A stretch of DNA of 64,000 nucleotides from Roseibium aggregatum (GTDB lineage: Bacteria > Pseudomonadota > Alphaproteobacteria > Rhizobiales > Stappiaceae): positions 2,046,001-2,110,000 of the forward strand of contig NZ_JAEKJZ010000001.1 in NCBI RefSeq assembly GCF_017309185.1, read 5' to 3'. Under the pieces are notes generated by a model, which was given only the letters and a program-made list of their open reading frames with translations, had not been told where the DNA came from and did no database searches. Every line of letters starts with the position of its first letter. Within the stretch, counting starts at the first letter, position 1. This document shows, in pieces, positions 36,512 to 46,452 of this stretch. The position numbers were made by a program, and so were the translations under genes.

Positions 36512-37792
36512 ATGTTCGATATCAAGTGGATCCGGGAAAACGCAGACGCTTTCGACAAGGCCCTTGCCAAGCGGGGCTATGAGGCTTCTTCCGCTAGGCT
36601 GATCGCGCTGGACGACGCCCGCCGCTCTCACATCACCAAGCTTCAGGAAGCCCAGGAACGGCGCAATGCCGCTTCCAAGGAAATCGGCAAGGCCAAGGGG
36701 GCGGGCGACGACGCGCGCGCTCAGGAGCTTATCGACGAGGTTGCCCAGATCAAGGCCTTCATCCAGTCTGGCGAAGACCAGGAACGAAAGCTGATCGCGG
36801 AGCTGGACGCGGCAATGGCCGTGATTCCGAACCTGCCGCATGACGATGTCCCGGAAGGCGCAGACGAAAACGACAATGCGCTTTTGAAAACGCATGGCGA
36901 AAAGCCGACCTTCGATTTCAACGAGGCTCCGAAGGAACATTTCGAGCTCGGCGAAGCACTCAGCGGGATGGATTTCTCGACTGCGGCCAATCTTTCGGGC
37001 TCGCGATTCGTCGTGTTGAAAGGCCAGATCGCCCGCCTGGAGCGCGCGCTCGGTCAGTTCATGATCGACCTGCACACACAGGAACATGGCTATACCGAAG
37101 TCTCGCCGCCGCTCCTGGTCAACAGCGAGCCGCTTTATGGCACAGGTCAGCTTCCCAAGTTCGAAGAGGATCTTTTCAAGACATCCTCCGGTCACTATCT
37201 GATTCCGACGGCGGAAGTGCCTTTGACCAATCTGGTGGCTGGAGAAATCCTGGGAGAAGACGCTCTGCCGTTGCGGGTGACCGCGCTGACCTATTGCTTC
37301 CGCTCCGAAGCGGGCTCCGCCGGACGGGATACGCGCGGCATGCTGCGTCAGCATCAGTTCCTGAAATGTGAGCTGGTCTCCGTAACGAGGCCGGAGGAGT
37401 CGCTTGACGAACTCAAGCGCATGCTCGCCTGCGCGGAGACGGTCCTGCAGAAACTCGGACTGCATTACCGGGTCATGACGCTGTGTACCGGCGATATGGG
37501 ATTTGGAGCGCGAAAGACCTACGATATCGAGGTTTGGCTTCCCGGCCAGGACACATATCGCGAGATTTCGTCCTGCTCCGTCTGCGGCGACTTTCAGGCG
37601 CGGCGCATGAACGCCCGGTTCAGACCGTCGGACGCCAAGCAACCGCAATTTGTCCACACACTGAACGGGTCCGGGATCGCCGTCGGCCGGGCATTGATCG
37701 CCGTGCTGGAAAACTATCAGAACGCGGACGGCACGATCACCGTGCCCGAGGTTCTGCGACCCTACATGGGCGGTCTCGAAAAGATCGGCTGA
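36512..37792 (+). CDS. serS: Seryl-tRNA synthetase
   Basis: A 426-residue class II synthetase charging tRNA-Ser and tRNA-Sec. The N-terminal coiled-coil arm (about residues 28-105) binds the tRNA long arm. Motif 2 is [21 protein letters not shown] and motif 3 lies in [23 protein letters not shown] 36512 ([10 protein letters not shown]) is the family start, with GGGAAGTGAAG upstream; a GTG two codons earlier is less likely. Lies 72 bases after tatC and before surE. Confidence 0.96.
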   Translation: MFDIKWIRENADAFDKALAKRGYEASSARLIALDDARRSHITKLQEAQERRNAASKEIGKAKGAGDDARAQELIDEVAQIKAFIQSGEDQERKLIAELDAAMAVIPNLPHDDVPEGADENDNALLKTHGEKPTFDFNEAPKEHFELGEALSGMDFSTAANLSGSRFVVLKGQIARLERALGQFMIDLHTQEHGYTEVSPPLLVNSEPLYGTGQLPKFEEDLFKTSSGHYLIPTAEVPLTNLVAGEILGEDALPLRVTALTYCFRSEAGSAGRDTRGMLRQHQFLKCELVSVTRPEESLDELKRMLACAETVLQKLGLHYRVMTLCTGDMGFGARKTYDIEVWLPGQDTYREISSCSVCGDFQARRMNARFRPSDAKQPQFVHTLNGSGIAVGRALIAVLENYQNADGTITVPEVLRPYMGGLEKIG

Positions 37793-37886
37793 CAACGCAC
37801 GGTCCGGCCTCTTTGGGTCGCCGGGCCGGCGTGACGTCTCTCAAGGCCGTTCTGTGGCCGTCATCAATCCAACGAAGCGAGGGTAC

Positions 37887-38645
37887 ATGCGCATTCTGAT
37901 CACCAACGATGACGGCATCCTTTCCGAGGGCCTGTCCGTTCTGGAAGCCGTTGCTCGGACGTTGTCGGACGATGTCTGGGTGGTCGCGCCGGAGACCGAT
38001 CAGAGCGGCGTGGCCCATTCTCTGACCTTGAGCGATCCGCTCCGGTTGAGGCAGATCGACGAACGCCATTTCGCGCTGAAGGGGACGCCCACCGACTGCG
38101 TGATCATGGGGGTGCGCAAGATTCTTCCGGCTCTTCCGGATCTGGTTCTCTCGGGAATCAATCGGGGACAAAATCTGGCGGAAGACGTCACCTATTCGGG
38201 AACTGTGGCCGGTGCGATGGAGGCGGCGATTCTCGGGATTCGTTCAATTGCCGTTTCCCAGGCCTGTAACTGGGCGGTGTCTTCCGACCCGGACTACCGC
38301 GTGGCCGCGGACCATGCACCCGAATTGCTGCGGAAACTGATCGGGTTTCAGCTTCCACCCTACACGTTGCTCAACGTGAATTTTCCCGCCTGTGCATCCG
38401 AAAGCGTCAAAGGCGTGAAGGTAACGGTGCAGGGCCATCACGAACAAAGCGGCCTGTCGATCGTCGAGCGCCGGGACGGCCGCGGCAACCCGTATTTTTG
38501 GCTGGGTTTCGAGGATCGGGGCAAATCCGTTCTTGATAATTCGGATCTGCAGGCGATTGCCGATGGATATGTTTCTGTTTCGCCGTTACGCATAGACCTG
38601 ACAGCCCATGACCTGGTGAGTCACCTGGCCGGGGCACTTCAGTAA
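37887..38645 (+). CDS. surE: 5'/3'-nucleotidase SurE
   Basis: A 252-residue metal-dependent survival nucleotidase acting on nucleoside monophosphates. [11 protein letters not shown] with the metal-binding Asp-Asp, [36 protein letters not shown] and GTPTDCV are the family motifs. ATG 37887 has GAGGG upstream; the frame opens at 37854 without conserved sequence. Followed 20 bases later by pcm. Confidence 0.96.
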   Translation: MRILITNDDGILSEGLSVLEAVARTLSDDVWVVAPETDQSGVAHSLTLSDPLRLRQIDERHFALKGTPTDCVIMGVRKILPALPDLVLSGINRGQNLAEDVTYSGTVAGAMEAAILGIRSIAVSQACNWAVSSDPDYRVAADHAPELLRKLIGFQLPPYTLLNVNFPACASESVKGVKVTVQGHHEQSGLSIVERRDGRGNPYFWLGFEDRGKSVLDNSDLQAIADGYVSVSPLRIDLTAHDLVSHLAGALQ

Positions 38646-38665
38646 TCCCGGACGGGGAGTTACCC

Positions 38666-39358
38666 ATGGCCGGTCAGAGGCCCGGCGACGAACAGGTCGA
38701 AAAAGGGGCGGCACTGCCGGATGAGGCCGAAGCGCGCGCCGCGCTCGTTCTCGGCCTGCGCCGGCGCGGAATAGGTGCCCGGGAAGTCCTGTCCGCGATC
38801 GAGCGCGTGCCGCGCCGCCTTTTCCTGTCCGCGCGTCATCACGGTCTGGCCTATGAAGACGCGGCCCTGCCGATTGAATGCGGACAGACCGTCTCCGCGC
38901 CGTCTCTCGTCGCGCTTGCCGTGCAGGCCTTGAGGCTCGCTCCCGATCATTCCGTTCTGGAAATCGGGACAGGCTCCGGCTATCAGGCCGCGGTACTGGC
39001 GCATATCGCTGCCAGGGTCGAGACAATTGACCGTTTCGCGACACTGACCGATCTTGCCAATCGAAGATTCGCGGCGCTCAAGCTCGAAAACGTCAAAGCC
39101 CGTCAAATCGATGGATTCGCCGGCTTCAAGCAAAAGGGGCCTTACGACAGAATCGTCGTGACCGCGGCGGTCGAAGCCGTTCCGGATGCCTGGGTGCAAC
39201 AGCTCAAGCCCGGGGGATACCTAGTTGCGCCGGTTGGGAAGCCCAAGCAGCCACAGTCGCTCATAAAGTTTCACAAGGCGGACAATGTCATGACGGCGGA
39301 GACCCTTGTTCAGATCCGAACCGTTATGCTGCAGCCGGGCCTGGCAAATAAACTTTGA
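38666..39358 (+). CDS. pcm: Protein-L-isoaspartate O-methyltransferase
   Basis: A 230-residue repair methyltransferase that acts on isoaspartyl residues with S-adenosylmethionine. Motif I is VLEIGTGSGYQAAVL (about residues 96-110); the N-terminal RLFLSARHHGLAYEDAALPIECGQTVSAPS matches the PCMT substrate loop. The order surE-pcm-LytM lipoprotein parallels surE-pcm-nlpD in gammaproteobacteria. Confidence 0.94.
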   Translation: MAGQRPGDEQVEKGAALPDEAEARAALVLGLRRRGIGAREVLSAIERVPRRLFLSARHHGLAYEDAALPIECGQTVSAPSLVALAVQALRLAPDHSVLEIGTGSGYQAAVLAHIAARVETIDRFATLTDLANRRFAALKLENVKARQIDGFAGFKQKGPYDRIVVTAAVEAVPDAWVQQLKPGGYLVAPVGKPKQPQSLIKFHKADNVMTAETLVQIRTVMLQPGLANKL

Positions 39359-39584
39359 AGGCTCCCACCTTTCAGAAGAACGCAGAATTTCTCTTGTTGA
39401 GCCTCAAGTCTATCAGCTTGCTGGGATTTGCCGTGGTGGGTGCATCGCGCAAACTCGCGTTTTGAAACTTGAGGCGATTTCCCGGTTTTTACGGAAAACG
39501 GCGCGGCGTCTTTAGCCTTTATAAACCTTACTGGTTTCTAATCTTAACCATAGCAGCCAATGTTAGCGGTTAGAGTTTAGTGCG

Positions 39585-41018
39585 ATGAAAAAGCGGATGC
39601 GTACCCTCCGCAGGGATCTTCTGGGAAAAGTGGCAACAGTCTCGCTCGTCGCGGCCTGCCTCGCGGGATGCTCCAGCGCGGTCGAAAGGTTCGGTGAGCC
39701 ACCGTTCTACACGGGCAATACCGACAATCAGCGCGCAATTCTCAATAATGGGCAGCCGCAGCCGACTTATCAGGACATCGTCAACGGGCCGGGCGGAACC
39801 TCTGCCGGTCTGCCTCCTGCCTCGTCAGCTCCGGTGACGACCGGGTCAATACCGAAATCTCAGGCTTCGATCCAGTCCGCGCCTCTCCCGGCGCCGTCGG
39901 CCTCCTCAACCGCGCCGGCCGGGACGGCGTCCGTCGCCACCTTGCCGGCGCCTGAGACTTCGAAATCAGCTCCCGCGAAAACCTGGAAAGGCTGGACGTC
40001 TGCTGGCGGAACAAGGGTGCAGGTCCGTCAGGGTGATGATTTGAACAAGATCGCCCGTCGTTACGGTGTGCCGATCCAGGCGGTTGCGGCGGTGAACGGC
40101 ATCGACGACCCGGCGGCTGTGCGTCCGGGGCAAAGCATTGTAATCCCGACCTACGTCTATTCGGAACGCAATGCTTCAACGAGCGTGACCGCGGGTGAAA
40201 CAGGCAAGGTCAAGCTGCCGCCTGCGAACAGCAACGAGAAGATCGTGACAGGATCTGTTACGACATCCTCCGCTGATCTGCCGCGTCCGGGGCGCAAGCC
40301 TGGCAGCCAGCCAAGCTTTGCCGACGTCAAGCGTGGTCCGGTGAAGGACGGCGAAGCTGAAGTCCTTCGGGTCAGTGCGTTGCCGAAACGCAAGCCGGGT
40401 GAACGCAGCCGGGATCTGACGACCGCATCCGTCTCCGCCGGATCAGCCGCCGCTGAAGTGCCCGCGCCACCGCGTCAGCCGCAGGCCGCTGCACCCTCAG
40501 GGATTGCCGCGGCGCCTTCCGGCGCAGTCGACAAATCGGCGCTGCCCGCACCTGCGCTGACAAATGAGGCGCGTCCGACAGCACCGATCAAGACGCCTGC
40601 GATGGTCGCAAGCGTTCAGGAAGAGGTCGACACCTCCAGTGAAATCTTCCGCTGGCCGGTCCGTGGGCGCATCATTTCCGATTTCGGCGCCAAGCCGGGT
40701 GGCGGAAAGAACGAGGGCGTCAATCTCGCGGTGCCGGAAGGTACGCCGGTCAAATCGGCAGACGACGGGACCGTCATCTATTCGGGCAATGAGCTGAAGG
40801 GCTACGGCAACCTGATCCTGCTCCGGCACAGCGATGGCTGGGTCTCTGCTTATGCCCATAACAGTGAACTCAAGGTCAAGCGTGGCGACAAGGTGCGCCG
40901 TGGAGACGTTGTCGCTCTTGCCGGGGCAACGGGGTCGGTCAGCCAGCCGCAGGTGCATTTCGAACTGCGGAAGGGCAACAAGCCGGTCGATCCGCTGAAA
41001 TACCTGCCGAAACGCTGA
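39585..41018 (+). CDS. NlpD-like lipoprotein with LysM and degenerate M23 domains
   Basis: A 477-residue lipoprotein: signal with lipobox LAGC (Cys near residue 29). A Ser/Pro/Ala-rich linker is followed by one LysM domain (about 145-190, VQVRQGDDLNKIARRYGVP) and a C-terminal LytM/M23 domain (about 360-475). Zinc-binding residues of active M23 enzymes are replaced: the first His-x3-Asp region reads NEGVNLAVPEG, though AYAHNSEL and VHFELRKG remain. This is the pattern of NlpD and EnvC, which activate amidases rather than cut. It is likely a division or cell-wall amidase activator. Ends 26 bases before a strong terminator. Confidence 0.9.
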   Translation: MKKRMRTLRRDLLGKVATVSLVAACLAGCSSAVERFGEPPFYTGNTDNQRAILNNGQPQPTYQDIVNGPGGTSAGLPPASSAPVTTGSIPKSQASIQSAPLPAPSASSTAPAGTASVATLPAPETSKSAPAKTWKGWTSAGGTRVQVRQGDDLNKIARRYGVPIQAVAAVNGIDDPAAVRPGQSIVIPTYVYSERNASTSVTAGETGKVKLPPANSNEKIVTGSVTTSSADLPRPGRKPGSQPSFADVKRGPVKDGEAEVLRVSALPKRKPGERSRDLTTASVSAGSAAAEVPAPPRQPQAAAPSGIAAAPSGAVDKSALPAPALTNEARPTAPIKTPAMVASVQEEVDTSSEIFRWPVRGRIISDFGAKPGGGKNEGVNLAVPEGTPVKSADDGTVIYSGNELKGYGNLILLRHSDGWVSAYAHNSELKVKRGDKVRRGDVVALAGATGSVSQPQVHFELRKGNKPVDPLKYLPKR

Positions 41019-41044
41019 GAGTTCACACTGCGTACGATCAAGAC

Positions 41045-41073
41045 CCCCGGCCACATGGCCGGGGTTTTGTTTT
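41045..41073 (+). terminator. Rho-independent terminator after the NlpD-like gene
   Basis: A perfect 8-bp stem, CCCCGGCC and GGCCGGGG, around ACAT, followed by TTTTGTTTT. The T-run reaches the stop codon of the convergent DUF815 gene. Confidence 0.93.
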
Positions 41074-41944
41074 ATGACAGCGCTTTGCCAAGTCGTCCGG
41101 CCAGATCCTGGATGAACTGGTAGGCGACGCGGCCCGACCGGCTGCCGCGGGTGGTTGCCCATTCCAGCGACTGGGCCCGCAGATCCTCATCCTCTATCTC
41201 CAGACCGTGATGGGCCGCATAACCGCGCACCATGTCGAGATAATCGTCCTGGCTGCACTTGTGAAAGCCGAGCCACAGTCCGAAACGATCCGAGAGCGAG
41301 ACTTTTTCCTCGACCGCTTCCGCCGGGTTGATGGCGGTTGAGCGTTCGTTCTCGATCATGTCTCTTGGGAGAAGATGACGCCGGTTGGAGGTCGCGTAGA
41401 AGATCACGTTTTCCGGGCGTCCCTCGATACCGCCTTCAAGGACGGCTTTCAGGGATTTGTAGGACGTGTCGTCATTGTCGAAACTGAGATCGTCGCAAAA
41501 GATGATGAAGCGGTGGGGAGCGCTCCTGATCAGGGCCATGAGCCGGGGGAGCGTCTCGATGTCTTCCCGGTGGATTTCGATGAGCTTGAGGTCACATGCC
41601 GAAATTTCCAGATTGACCGCCGCATGAGCGGCTTTGACGAGAGAGGACTTTCCCATGCCGCGCGCGCCCCAAAGCAGCGCATTGTTGGCGGGCAGGTTCC
41701 TTGCGAATCTTCGGGTGTTGTCCAGAAGCAGGTCCCGGACACGGGACACGGCGCACAGAAGGTCGATCTCGACACGATTGACCTTCTTCACGGGATGCAA
41801 GTCGCCCGGCTCGGGTACCCAGACAAAGGCGTCGGCCGCCGCCCAGTCGGGTTCCTTGGCGGCGGTCGGTACGGCGCGAGCGATCAGCTCGATCAGGGAA
41901 TCGAGTTTCGCATTCAATGCGGCAAGGTCGTTCTGCGGACTCAT
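41072..41944 (-). CDS. DUF815 family AAA-type ATPase
   Basis: A 290-residue P-loop ATPase of the DUF815 family. Walker A is LLWGARGMGKSSLVKA (about residues 90-105); Walker B is HRFIIFCDDLSFDND. YATSNRRHLLPRDM and SLSDRFGLWLGFHK are the sensor and family stretches. The N-terminal 40 residues form a helix with a PDWAAADAFVW segment. The biological role is not established. It converges with the NlpD-like gene and is divergent from yajC, with a 242-base gap. Confidence 0.9.
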   Translation of the reverse strand: MSPQNDLAALNAKLDSLIELIARAVPTAAKEPDWAAADAFVWVPEPGDLHPVKKVNRVEIDLLCAVSRVRDLLLDNTRRFARNLPANNALLWGARGMGKSSLVKAAHAAVNLEISACDLKLIEIHREDIETLPRLMALIRSAPHRFIIFCDDLSFDNDDTSYKSLKAVLEGGIEGRPENVIFYATSNRRHLLPRDMIENERSTAINPAEAVEEKVSLSDRFGLWLGFHKCSQDDYLDMVRGYAAHHGLEIEDEDLRAQSLEWATTRGSRSGRVAYQFIQDLAGRLGKALS

Positions 41945-42186
41945 TGTTCTTGCAACCCTTGAGAAAAAGGCCCATGTGAGGCCCTGAAAAAAGTCGTTGG
42001 AGGAGTATCACGGCGATTGAAAGCCGAAAACGGCAGTTATTCCGATACCGGTACGCCGGAAACCGCTTGCAAAGCTTGAAATGAGGCGCGCCGCCGTTAT
42101 AGTCCGCGCCACCAGAATGAGAGCGTTTTTGTCCGGCCGGGGCCCATGGCCTTCGGACATCAAATGCGCCCCCTTAGGAGAGATTA

Positions 42187-42522
42187 ATGTTTATCACCCC
42201 CGCATATGCACAGGCGGCCGGACCGGCCGGAACATCTGGGTTCCTGATTCAGATCCTTCCGTTCGTGGCCATCTTTGCCATCATGTATTTCCTGATCATT
42301 CGCCCGCAGCGCCAGCGCATGAAGACCCATCAGGACATGGTCGCAAACCTGCGCCGCGGCGACACGATTGTGACCACCGGCGGCCTGATCGGGAAGGTTT
42401 CGAAGGTGGTTGACGATGGCGAATTGCAGGTGGAGTTGTCGGAAGGCGTCAAGGTGCGCGTTGTTCGCTCCATGGTGCAGGAAGTCCGTTCCAAGACCGA
42501 GCCAGCCAAAGAGAACGCGTAA
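42187..42522 (+). CDS. yajC: Preprotein translocase accessory protein YajC
   Basis: A 111-residue single-helix membrane protein that joins SecDF in the holotranslocon. The helix LIQILPFVAIFAIMYFLIIR is followed by PQRQRMKTHQDMVANLRRGD, TTGGLIGKVSKV and a terminal basic beta domain, all typical. CTTAGGAGAG stands before ATG 42187. First gene of the yajC-secD-secF operon. Confidence 0.96.
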   Translation: MFITPAYAQAAGPAGTSGFLIQILPFVAIFAIMYFLIIRPQRQRMKTHQDMVANLRRGDTIVTTGGLIGKVSKVVDDGELQVELSEGVKVRVVRSMVQEVRSKTEPAKENA

Positions 42523-42595
42523 GGCCTAGCCGCGCCGTTTCGATGAATTCGCCGGGCCGGTTGTCAATCGGCCTGGCAGCTTTTAAGGCCAGACC

Positions 42596-44206
42596 ATGCT
42601 CTATTTCGCCCGCTGGAAAATTGCGCTGATCGTGCTTGTGGTTGCCGCAGGCATCCTGACGACACTGCCGAATTTCTTTTCACAAGAACAGCTGAGAAGC
42701 TGGCCGGACTTCCTGCCGAAGAGCCAGATGGTGCTCGGCCTCGACCTGCAGGGCGGCGCTTATCTGCTTTATGAGGTCGATGAACAGGATTACGTTCAAA
42801 AGCGCATGAAGACGCTGGTGAGCGACATCCGCACCACACTGCGCGAGGATCCGCGCATCGGCTATACCGGGCTGGGTGTTCAGGGCGACACGGCTCAGGT
42901 GCGGATTCGCGACCTCACGCGGCTGGACGAAGCGGAGGAGCGTCTCCAGCCTCTGATCAACCCGCTGGTCTCCAACCTTTTTGGCGGCCAGCCCGTCAAC
43001 GAATTTGAGATCAGCGTCAGTGAAGACGGGCTTATCCGTTTCAGCTACACGGAAGAAGGTCTCAACGACCGCATGGCTGCCATCGTGCAGCAGTCCATTG
43101 AAGTCATTCGCCGCCGCGTCGACGAACTCGGCACGACGGAACCCAATATCCAGCGCCAGGGCAGCGGCCGCATTCTTGTGGAGGCCCCGGGCGAAAGCGA
43201 TCCGGAGCGTCTCAAGGACCTTGTGGGTCAGACGGCGCAGTTGACCTTCCATATGGTCGATACCTCCATGTCCGGCGAGCAGGCTCTTCAGAACCGCCCG
43301 CCGGCGGGCACTGTCGTCCTGCTGTCTGTGGACGATCCTCCATTTCCCTATCTTCTGGAAGAATCGCCGCTGTTATCGGGTGAGGATCTCGTCGATGCGC
43401 AGGTCAGTTTCGATCAGCGGACCAACGAACCGGTTGTGAACTTCCGCTTCAATCAGTCCGGTGCCCGGAAATTCGCCCAGATCACGCAGCAGAACGTCAA
43501 TCGTCCCTTCGCCATCGTGCTGGACGACGAGGTGATTTCCGCACCCGTGATCCGCGAACCGATCACCGGAGGCTCCGGCCAGATCTCCGGCAATTTCACG
43601 GTCGACGGCGCAAACGACCTGGCGGTGCTGTTACGGGCAGGCGCATTGCCTGCGAAACTGACCGTCATCGAAGAACGTTCCATCGGCCCGGGTCTCGGCG
43701 CTGACTCCATCGAGGCGGGCAAACTGGCCTCTATCATTGCCGGTGTCGCCGTCATCGTCTTCATGGTCCTCGCGTACGGACGCTTCGGGGTCATTGCCGA
43801 CATCGCACTGATGGCGAACGTCTTCCTGATATTCGGCGCTTTGACGGTGCTTCAAGCCACGCTGACGCTGCCCGGCATCGCCGGCATCGTGCTGACCATC
43901 GGTATGGCGGTCGACGCCAACGTGCTCATTTTCGAGCGTATCCGGGAGGAGGCCCGGGCAGGCCGGTCGGTCATATCCGCGGTCGATGCCGGTTACAGCC
44001 GTGCGCTCGGGACCATCCTGGACGCCAACATCACGACGCTGATCGCGGCCGTCATCCTGTTCCAGCTCGGCTCCGGGCCGGTTCGCGGCTTCGCGGTAAC
44101 GCTGGCGATCGGGATTTTCACGACCGTTTTCTCCGCTTTCACGTTCAGCCGGTTGCTGGTGGCGCTGTGGATACGCCGCCGCCGTCCGTCCGAACTGCCG
44201 ATTTGA
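42596..44206 (+). CDS. secD: Protein translocase subunit SecD
   Basis: A 536-residue RND-family membrane protein that uses the proton gradient to pull preproteins across. One N-terminal helix (KIALIVLVVAAGILTTLPN), motif LGLDLQGGAYLLYEVD, a large periplasmic P1 domain with RRRVDELGTTEPNIQRQG, then five C-terminal helices with GMAVDANVLIFERIREE, which carries the proton-relay aspartate. Starts 73 bases after yajC. Confidence 0.97.
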   Translation: MLYFARWKIALIVLVVAAGILTTLPNFFSQEQLRSWPDFLPKSQMVLGLDLQGGAYLLYEVDEQDYVQKRMKTLVSDIRTTLREDPRIGYTGLGVQGDTAQVRIRDLTRLDEAEERLQPLINPLVSNLFGGQPVNEFEISVSEDGLIRFSYTEEGLNDRMAAIVQQSIEVIRRRVDELGTTEPNIQRQGSGRILVEAPGESDPERLKDLVGQTAQLTFHMVDTSMSGEQALQNRPPAGTVVLLSVDDPPFPYLLEESPLLSGEDLVDAQVSFDQRTNEPVVNFRFNQSGARKFAQITQQNVNRPFAIVLDDEVISAPVIREPITGGSGQISGNFTVDGANDLAVLLRAGALPAKLTVIEERSIGPGLGADSIEAGKLASIIAGVAVIVFMVLAYGRFGVIADIALMANVFLIFGALTVLQATLTLPGIAGIVLTIGMAVDANVLIFERIREEARAGRSVISAVDAGYSRALGTILDANITTLIAAVILFQLGSGPVRGFAVTLAIGIFTTVFSAFTFSRLLVALWIRRRRPSELPI

Positions 44207-44222
44207 TCCGGGAGACTGTTCA

Positions 44223-45173
44223 ATGTTGCTGAGACTCGTTCCGGACAACACGCATATCAAGTTCATGTGGCTGCGGAAGATCAGTTTTCCGCTGTCCATT
44301 CTGCTGGTCATCGCCTCGCTCGCCGCCTTTTTTCTGGTCGGCCTGAACTACGGCATCGACTTCAAGGGCGGCACGCTCATCGAGATCAAGACCGACGGAC
44401 CGGCGGACATCGCCGCGATCCGTTCCGACCTGTCATCGCTCAATCTTGGCGACGTGCAGGTTCAGGAGTTCGGCGGGACCGACGACATACTCATTCGCGT
44501 CGAGGAGCAGCCCGGCGGGGAACTGGCCCAGCAATCCGTCGCTCAGCGGATCAGAACCATTTTCGAAGGCCAGAATGTCGATTTCAGACGCGTTGAGGTC
44601 GTCGGCCCGCGCGTTTCCGGAGAACTGGCGCAAGCCGGCGCCATTGCCGTGGCCGCGTCTCTCCTGGCAATCCTGATCTACATCTGGTTCCGCTTCGAAT
44701 GGCAGTTCGCGGTCGGGGCGATCCTGACAACGGCCAACGACGTCGTTATCACGATCGGGCTCTTTGTGCTGCTTCAGCTGGATTTCTCGCTTTCCAGCAT
44801 CGCCGCGGTTCTGACCATCATCGGCTATTCGCTCAACGATACCGTGGTCGTGTACGACCGCATCAGGGAAAACCTGCGAAAATACAAGAAGCGGCCGCTG
44901 ACCGAGGTTCTGGACCTTTCGATCAACGAGACCCTGTCGCGGACGACAATGACCTCCGTGACGACACTCCTGGCCCTGATCGCGCTGTATATCTTCGGCG
45001 GTGAAGTCATTCAGTCCTTCACGCTCGCAATGATCTTCGGCATCGTGATCGGCACATATTCCTCGATCTTCCTGGCCGCGCCATTCCTGATCCTGTTCAA
45101 TCTCAGGGCGGATGCGTTGTCGAAGAAGGACGGCGACGGCGAGAAAGGGTCAGGCGCCAAGGCTACCGTATAA
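44223..45173 (+). CDS. secF: Protein translocase subunit SecF
   Basis: A 316-residue partner of SecD with six membrane helices. GLNYGIDFKGGTLIEIKTD follows the first helix; AIAVAASLLAILIYIWFRFEW and GYSLNDTVVVYDRIRENLRK are the conserved SecF stretches. The tail is charged. Follows secD by 16 bases and is followed 12 bases later by the Mth938-like gene. Confidence 0.97.
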   Translation: MLLRLVPDNTHIKFMWLRKISFPLSILLVIASLAAFFLVGLNYGIDFKGGTLIEIKTDGPADIAAIRSDLSSLNLGDVQVQEFGGTDDILIRVEEQPGGELAQQSVAQRIRTIFEGQNVDFRRVEVVGPRVSGELAQAGAIAVAASLLAILIYIWFRFEWQFAVGAILTTANDVVITIGLFVLLQLDFSLSSIAAVLTIIGYSLNDTVVVYDRIRENLRKYKKRPLTEVLDLSINETLSRTTMTSVTTLLALIALYIFGGEVIQSFTLAMIFGIVIGTYSSIFLAAPFLILFNLRADALSKKDGDGEKGSGAKATV

Positions 45174-45185
45174 AGGGCCCTGACG

Positions 45186-45563
45186 ATGGAAATCCGGAAG
45201 GCGCACTTCCCGGGACGAGCGCCGCTCGAGGCCTACGGCAACCAAGGCTTTCGTTTCGCGAATATGTCCCATCGCGGCGCGCTCTTGTGCGTACCGAGTG
45301 GCATCTACGGCTGGGATGTCACGGACTCGTCCGGCTTCGGTGAAGAGGCGTTTCAGCGGGTATTCGAGGAGCAGGCGGATATCGAGGTTCTTCTCGTTGG
45401 TACCGGGGTCGAGCTCAAGCCGCTGCCGGAAGACCTGAAGGCGATGTTCCGGGAGGCCGGCATTCTGGCGGATCCGATGTCCACAGGTGCGGCCGTTCGG
45501 ACCTACAACGTGCTACTTTCCGAGGACCGGGCGGTTGCCGCCGCGCTTCTCGCGGTGGACTGA
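45186..45563 (+). CDS. Mth938/DUF498 domain protein, NDUFAF3 homologue
   Basis: A 125-residue single Mth938 (DUF498) domain. HFPGRAPLEAYGNQGFRFANM, HRGALLCVPSGIYGW, VLLVGTGVELKPLPEDLKA and GAAVRTYNVLLSEDR match the family, which includes human NDUFAF3, an early assembly factor of respiratory complex I. Cytoplasmic. Its position just after secDF and before the NDUFAF6-like gene is a known conserved alphaproteobacterial arrangement, so a role in complex I maturation is inferred. Confidence 0.88.
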   Translation: MEIRKAHFPGRAPLEAYGNQGFRFANMSHRGALLCVPSGIYGWDVTDSSGFGEEAFQRVFEEQADIEVLLVGTGVELKPLPEDLKAMFREAGILADPMSTGAAVRTYNVLLSEDRAVAAALLAVD

Positions 45564-45591
45564 AGCCTGTGTCCGGGCCATATGGGCGTAA

Positions 45592-46443
45592 ATGACCACC
45601 GATTTTGATCATGCCACGGATGTGGTTCGCCGGTTCGACCGCGACCGCTACTTGAGCGCTCTGCTCGCGCCGGAGACCCATCGTCCGGCATTGATGGCGC
45701 TTTACGCCTTCAATGCGGAGATTTCCCGCGTGCGCGAGGTGGTATCCGAACCTTTGCCGGGGGAAGTCAGGCTGCAATGGTGGCGCGATCTGCTGGAAGG
45801 CACCGAACATGGGGCGGTCGCTTCCAACCCCGTTGCCAACGCGCTTCTTCAGGCGATCGAACGCTACAAGCTTCCCACCAGGGCGCTCGCCGCGATGACA
45901 GAGGCCAGGGTTTTCGATCTTTACAACGATCCGATGCCGAGCCTGCACGATCTGGAGGGATATGCGGGGGAGACGGTCTCCGCGCTTGTGCAGCTCGCGT
46001 GTCTCGTGCTGAACGACGGCGAAGACCCGGGAACCGCGACGGTTGCCGGACATGCGGGAGTTGCCTATGGCCTGACAGGACTGATGAGGGCGCTGCCCTG
46101 GCACGCGTCCCGCCGGCAGATGTATTTGCCCAAAGACCTTCAGGCCCGGCACAATCTCGATCCCGAGACTGTCTTCAAGGGGCAAACGTCGCCGGAACTC
46201 GCCGCGGTCCTGAAAGAAATGCGCGGCCATGTGCGTCATCACCTGGATCGGATCCGGAAATCTGCGGGCGATGTTCCGCAACTGTGTGAGGCGGCTTTTT
46301 TGCCCCTTGCTTTGGTCGAGCCTTATCTGAAAGGACTGGAAAACCCTGGTTTCGATCCGCTGAAGCAGATTGTCGAGCTGTCGCAATTGCGCCGTCAGTG
46401 GATCCTGTGGCGCGCGGCCGGCAAGGTATTTCAGCGGATTTGA
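45592..46443 (+). CDS. Squalene/phytoene synthase family protein, NDUFAF6-like
   Basis: A 283-residue protein of the squalene/phytoene synthase fold. The two Asp-rich DxxxD motifs needed for prenyl diphosphate binding are absent: the first region reads YAFNAEISRVREVVSEP. Instead the features of NDUFAF6 are present: VRLQWWRDLLEG, LEGYAGETVSALVQLA, GLMRALPWHASRRQMYLPKD. A catalytic terpenoid role is therefore unlikely and complex I assembly more so. Adjacent to the NDUFAF3 homologue. Convergent with trmFO, 9 bases apart. Confidence 0.87.
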   Translation: MTTDFDHATDVVRRFDRDRYLSALLAPETHRPALMALYAFNAEISRVREVVSEPLPGEVRLQWWRDLLEGTEHGAVASNPVANALLQAIERYKLPTRALAAMTEARVFDLYNDPMPSLHDLEGYAGETVSALVQLACLVLNDGEDPGTATVAGHAGVAYGLTGLMRALPWHASRRQMYLPKDLQARHNLDPETVFKGQTSPELAAVLKEMRGHVRHHLDRIRKSAGDVPQLCEAAFLPLALVEPYLKGLENPGFDPLKQIVELSQLRRQWILWRAAGKVFQRI

Positions 46444-46452
46444 CGGAGGGGA

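Noticed and set aside
37801..37827. Inverted repeat GGTCCGGC/GCCGGGCC after serS as terminator
   Set aside because: No T-run follows and surE starts only 60 bases on, so termination is not supported.
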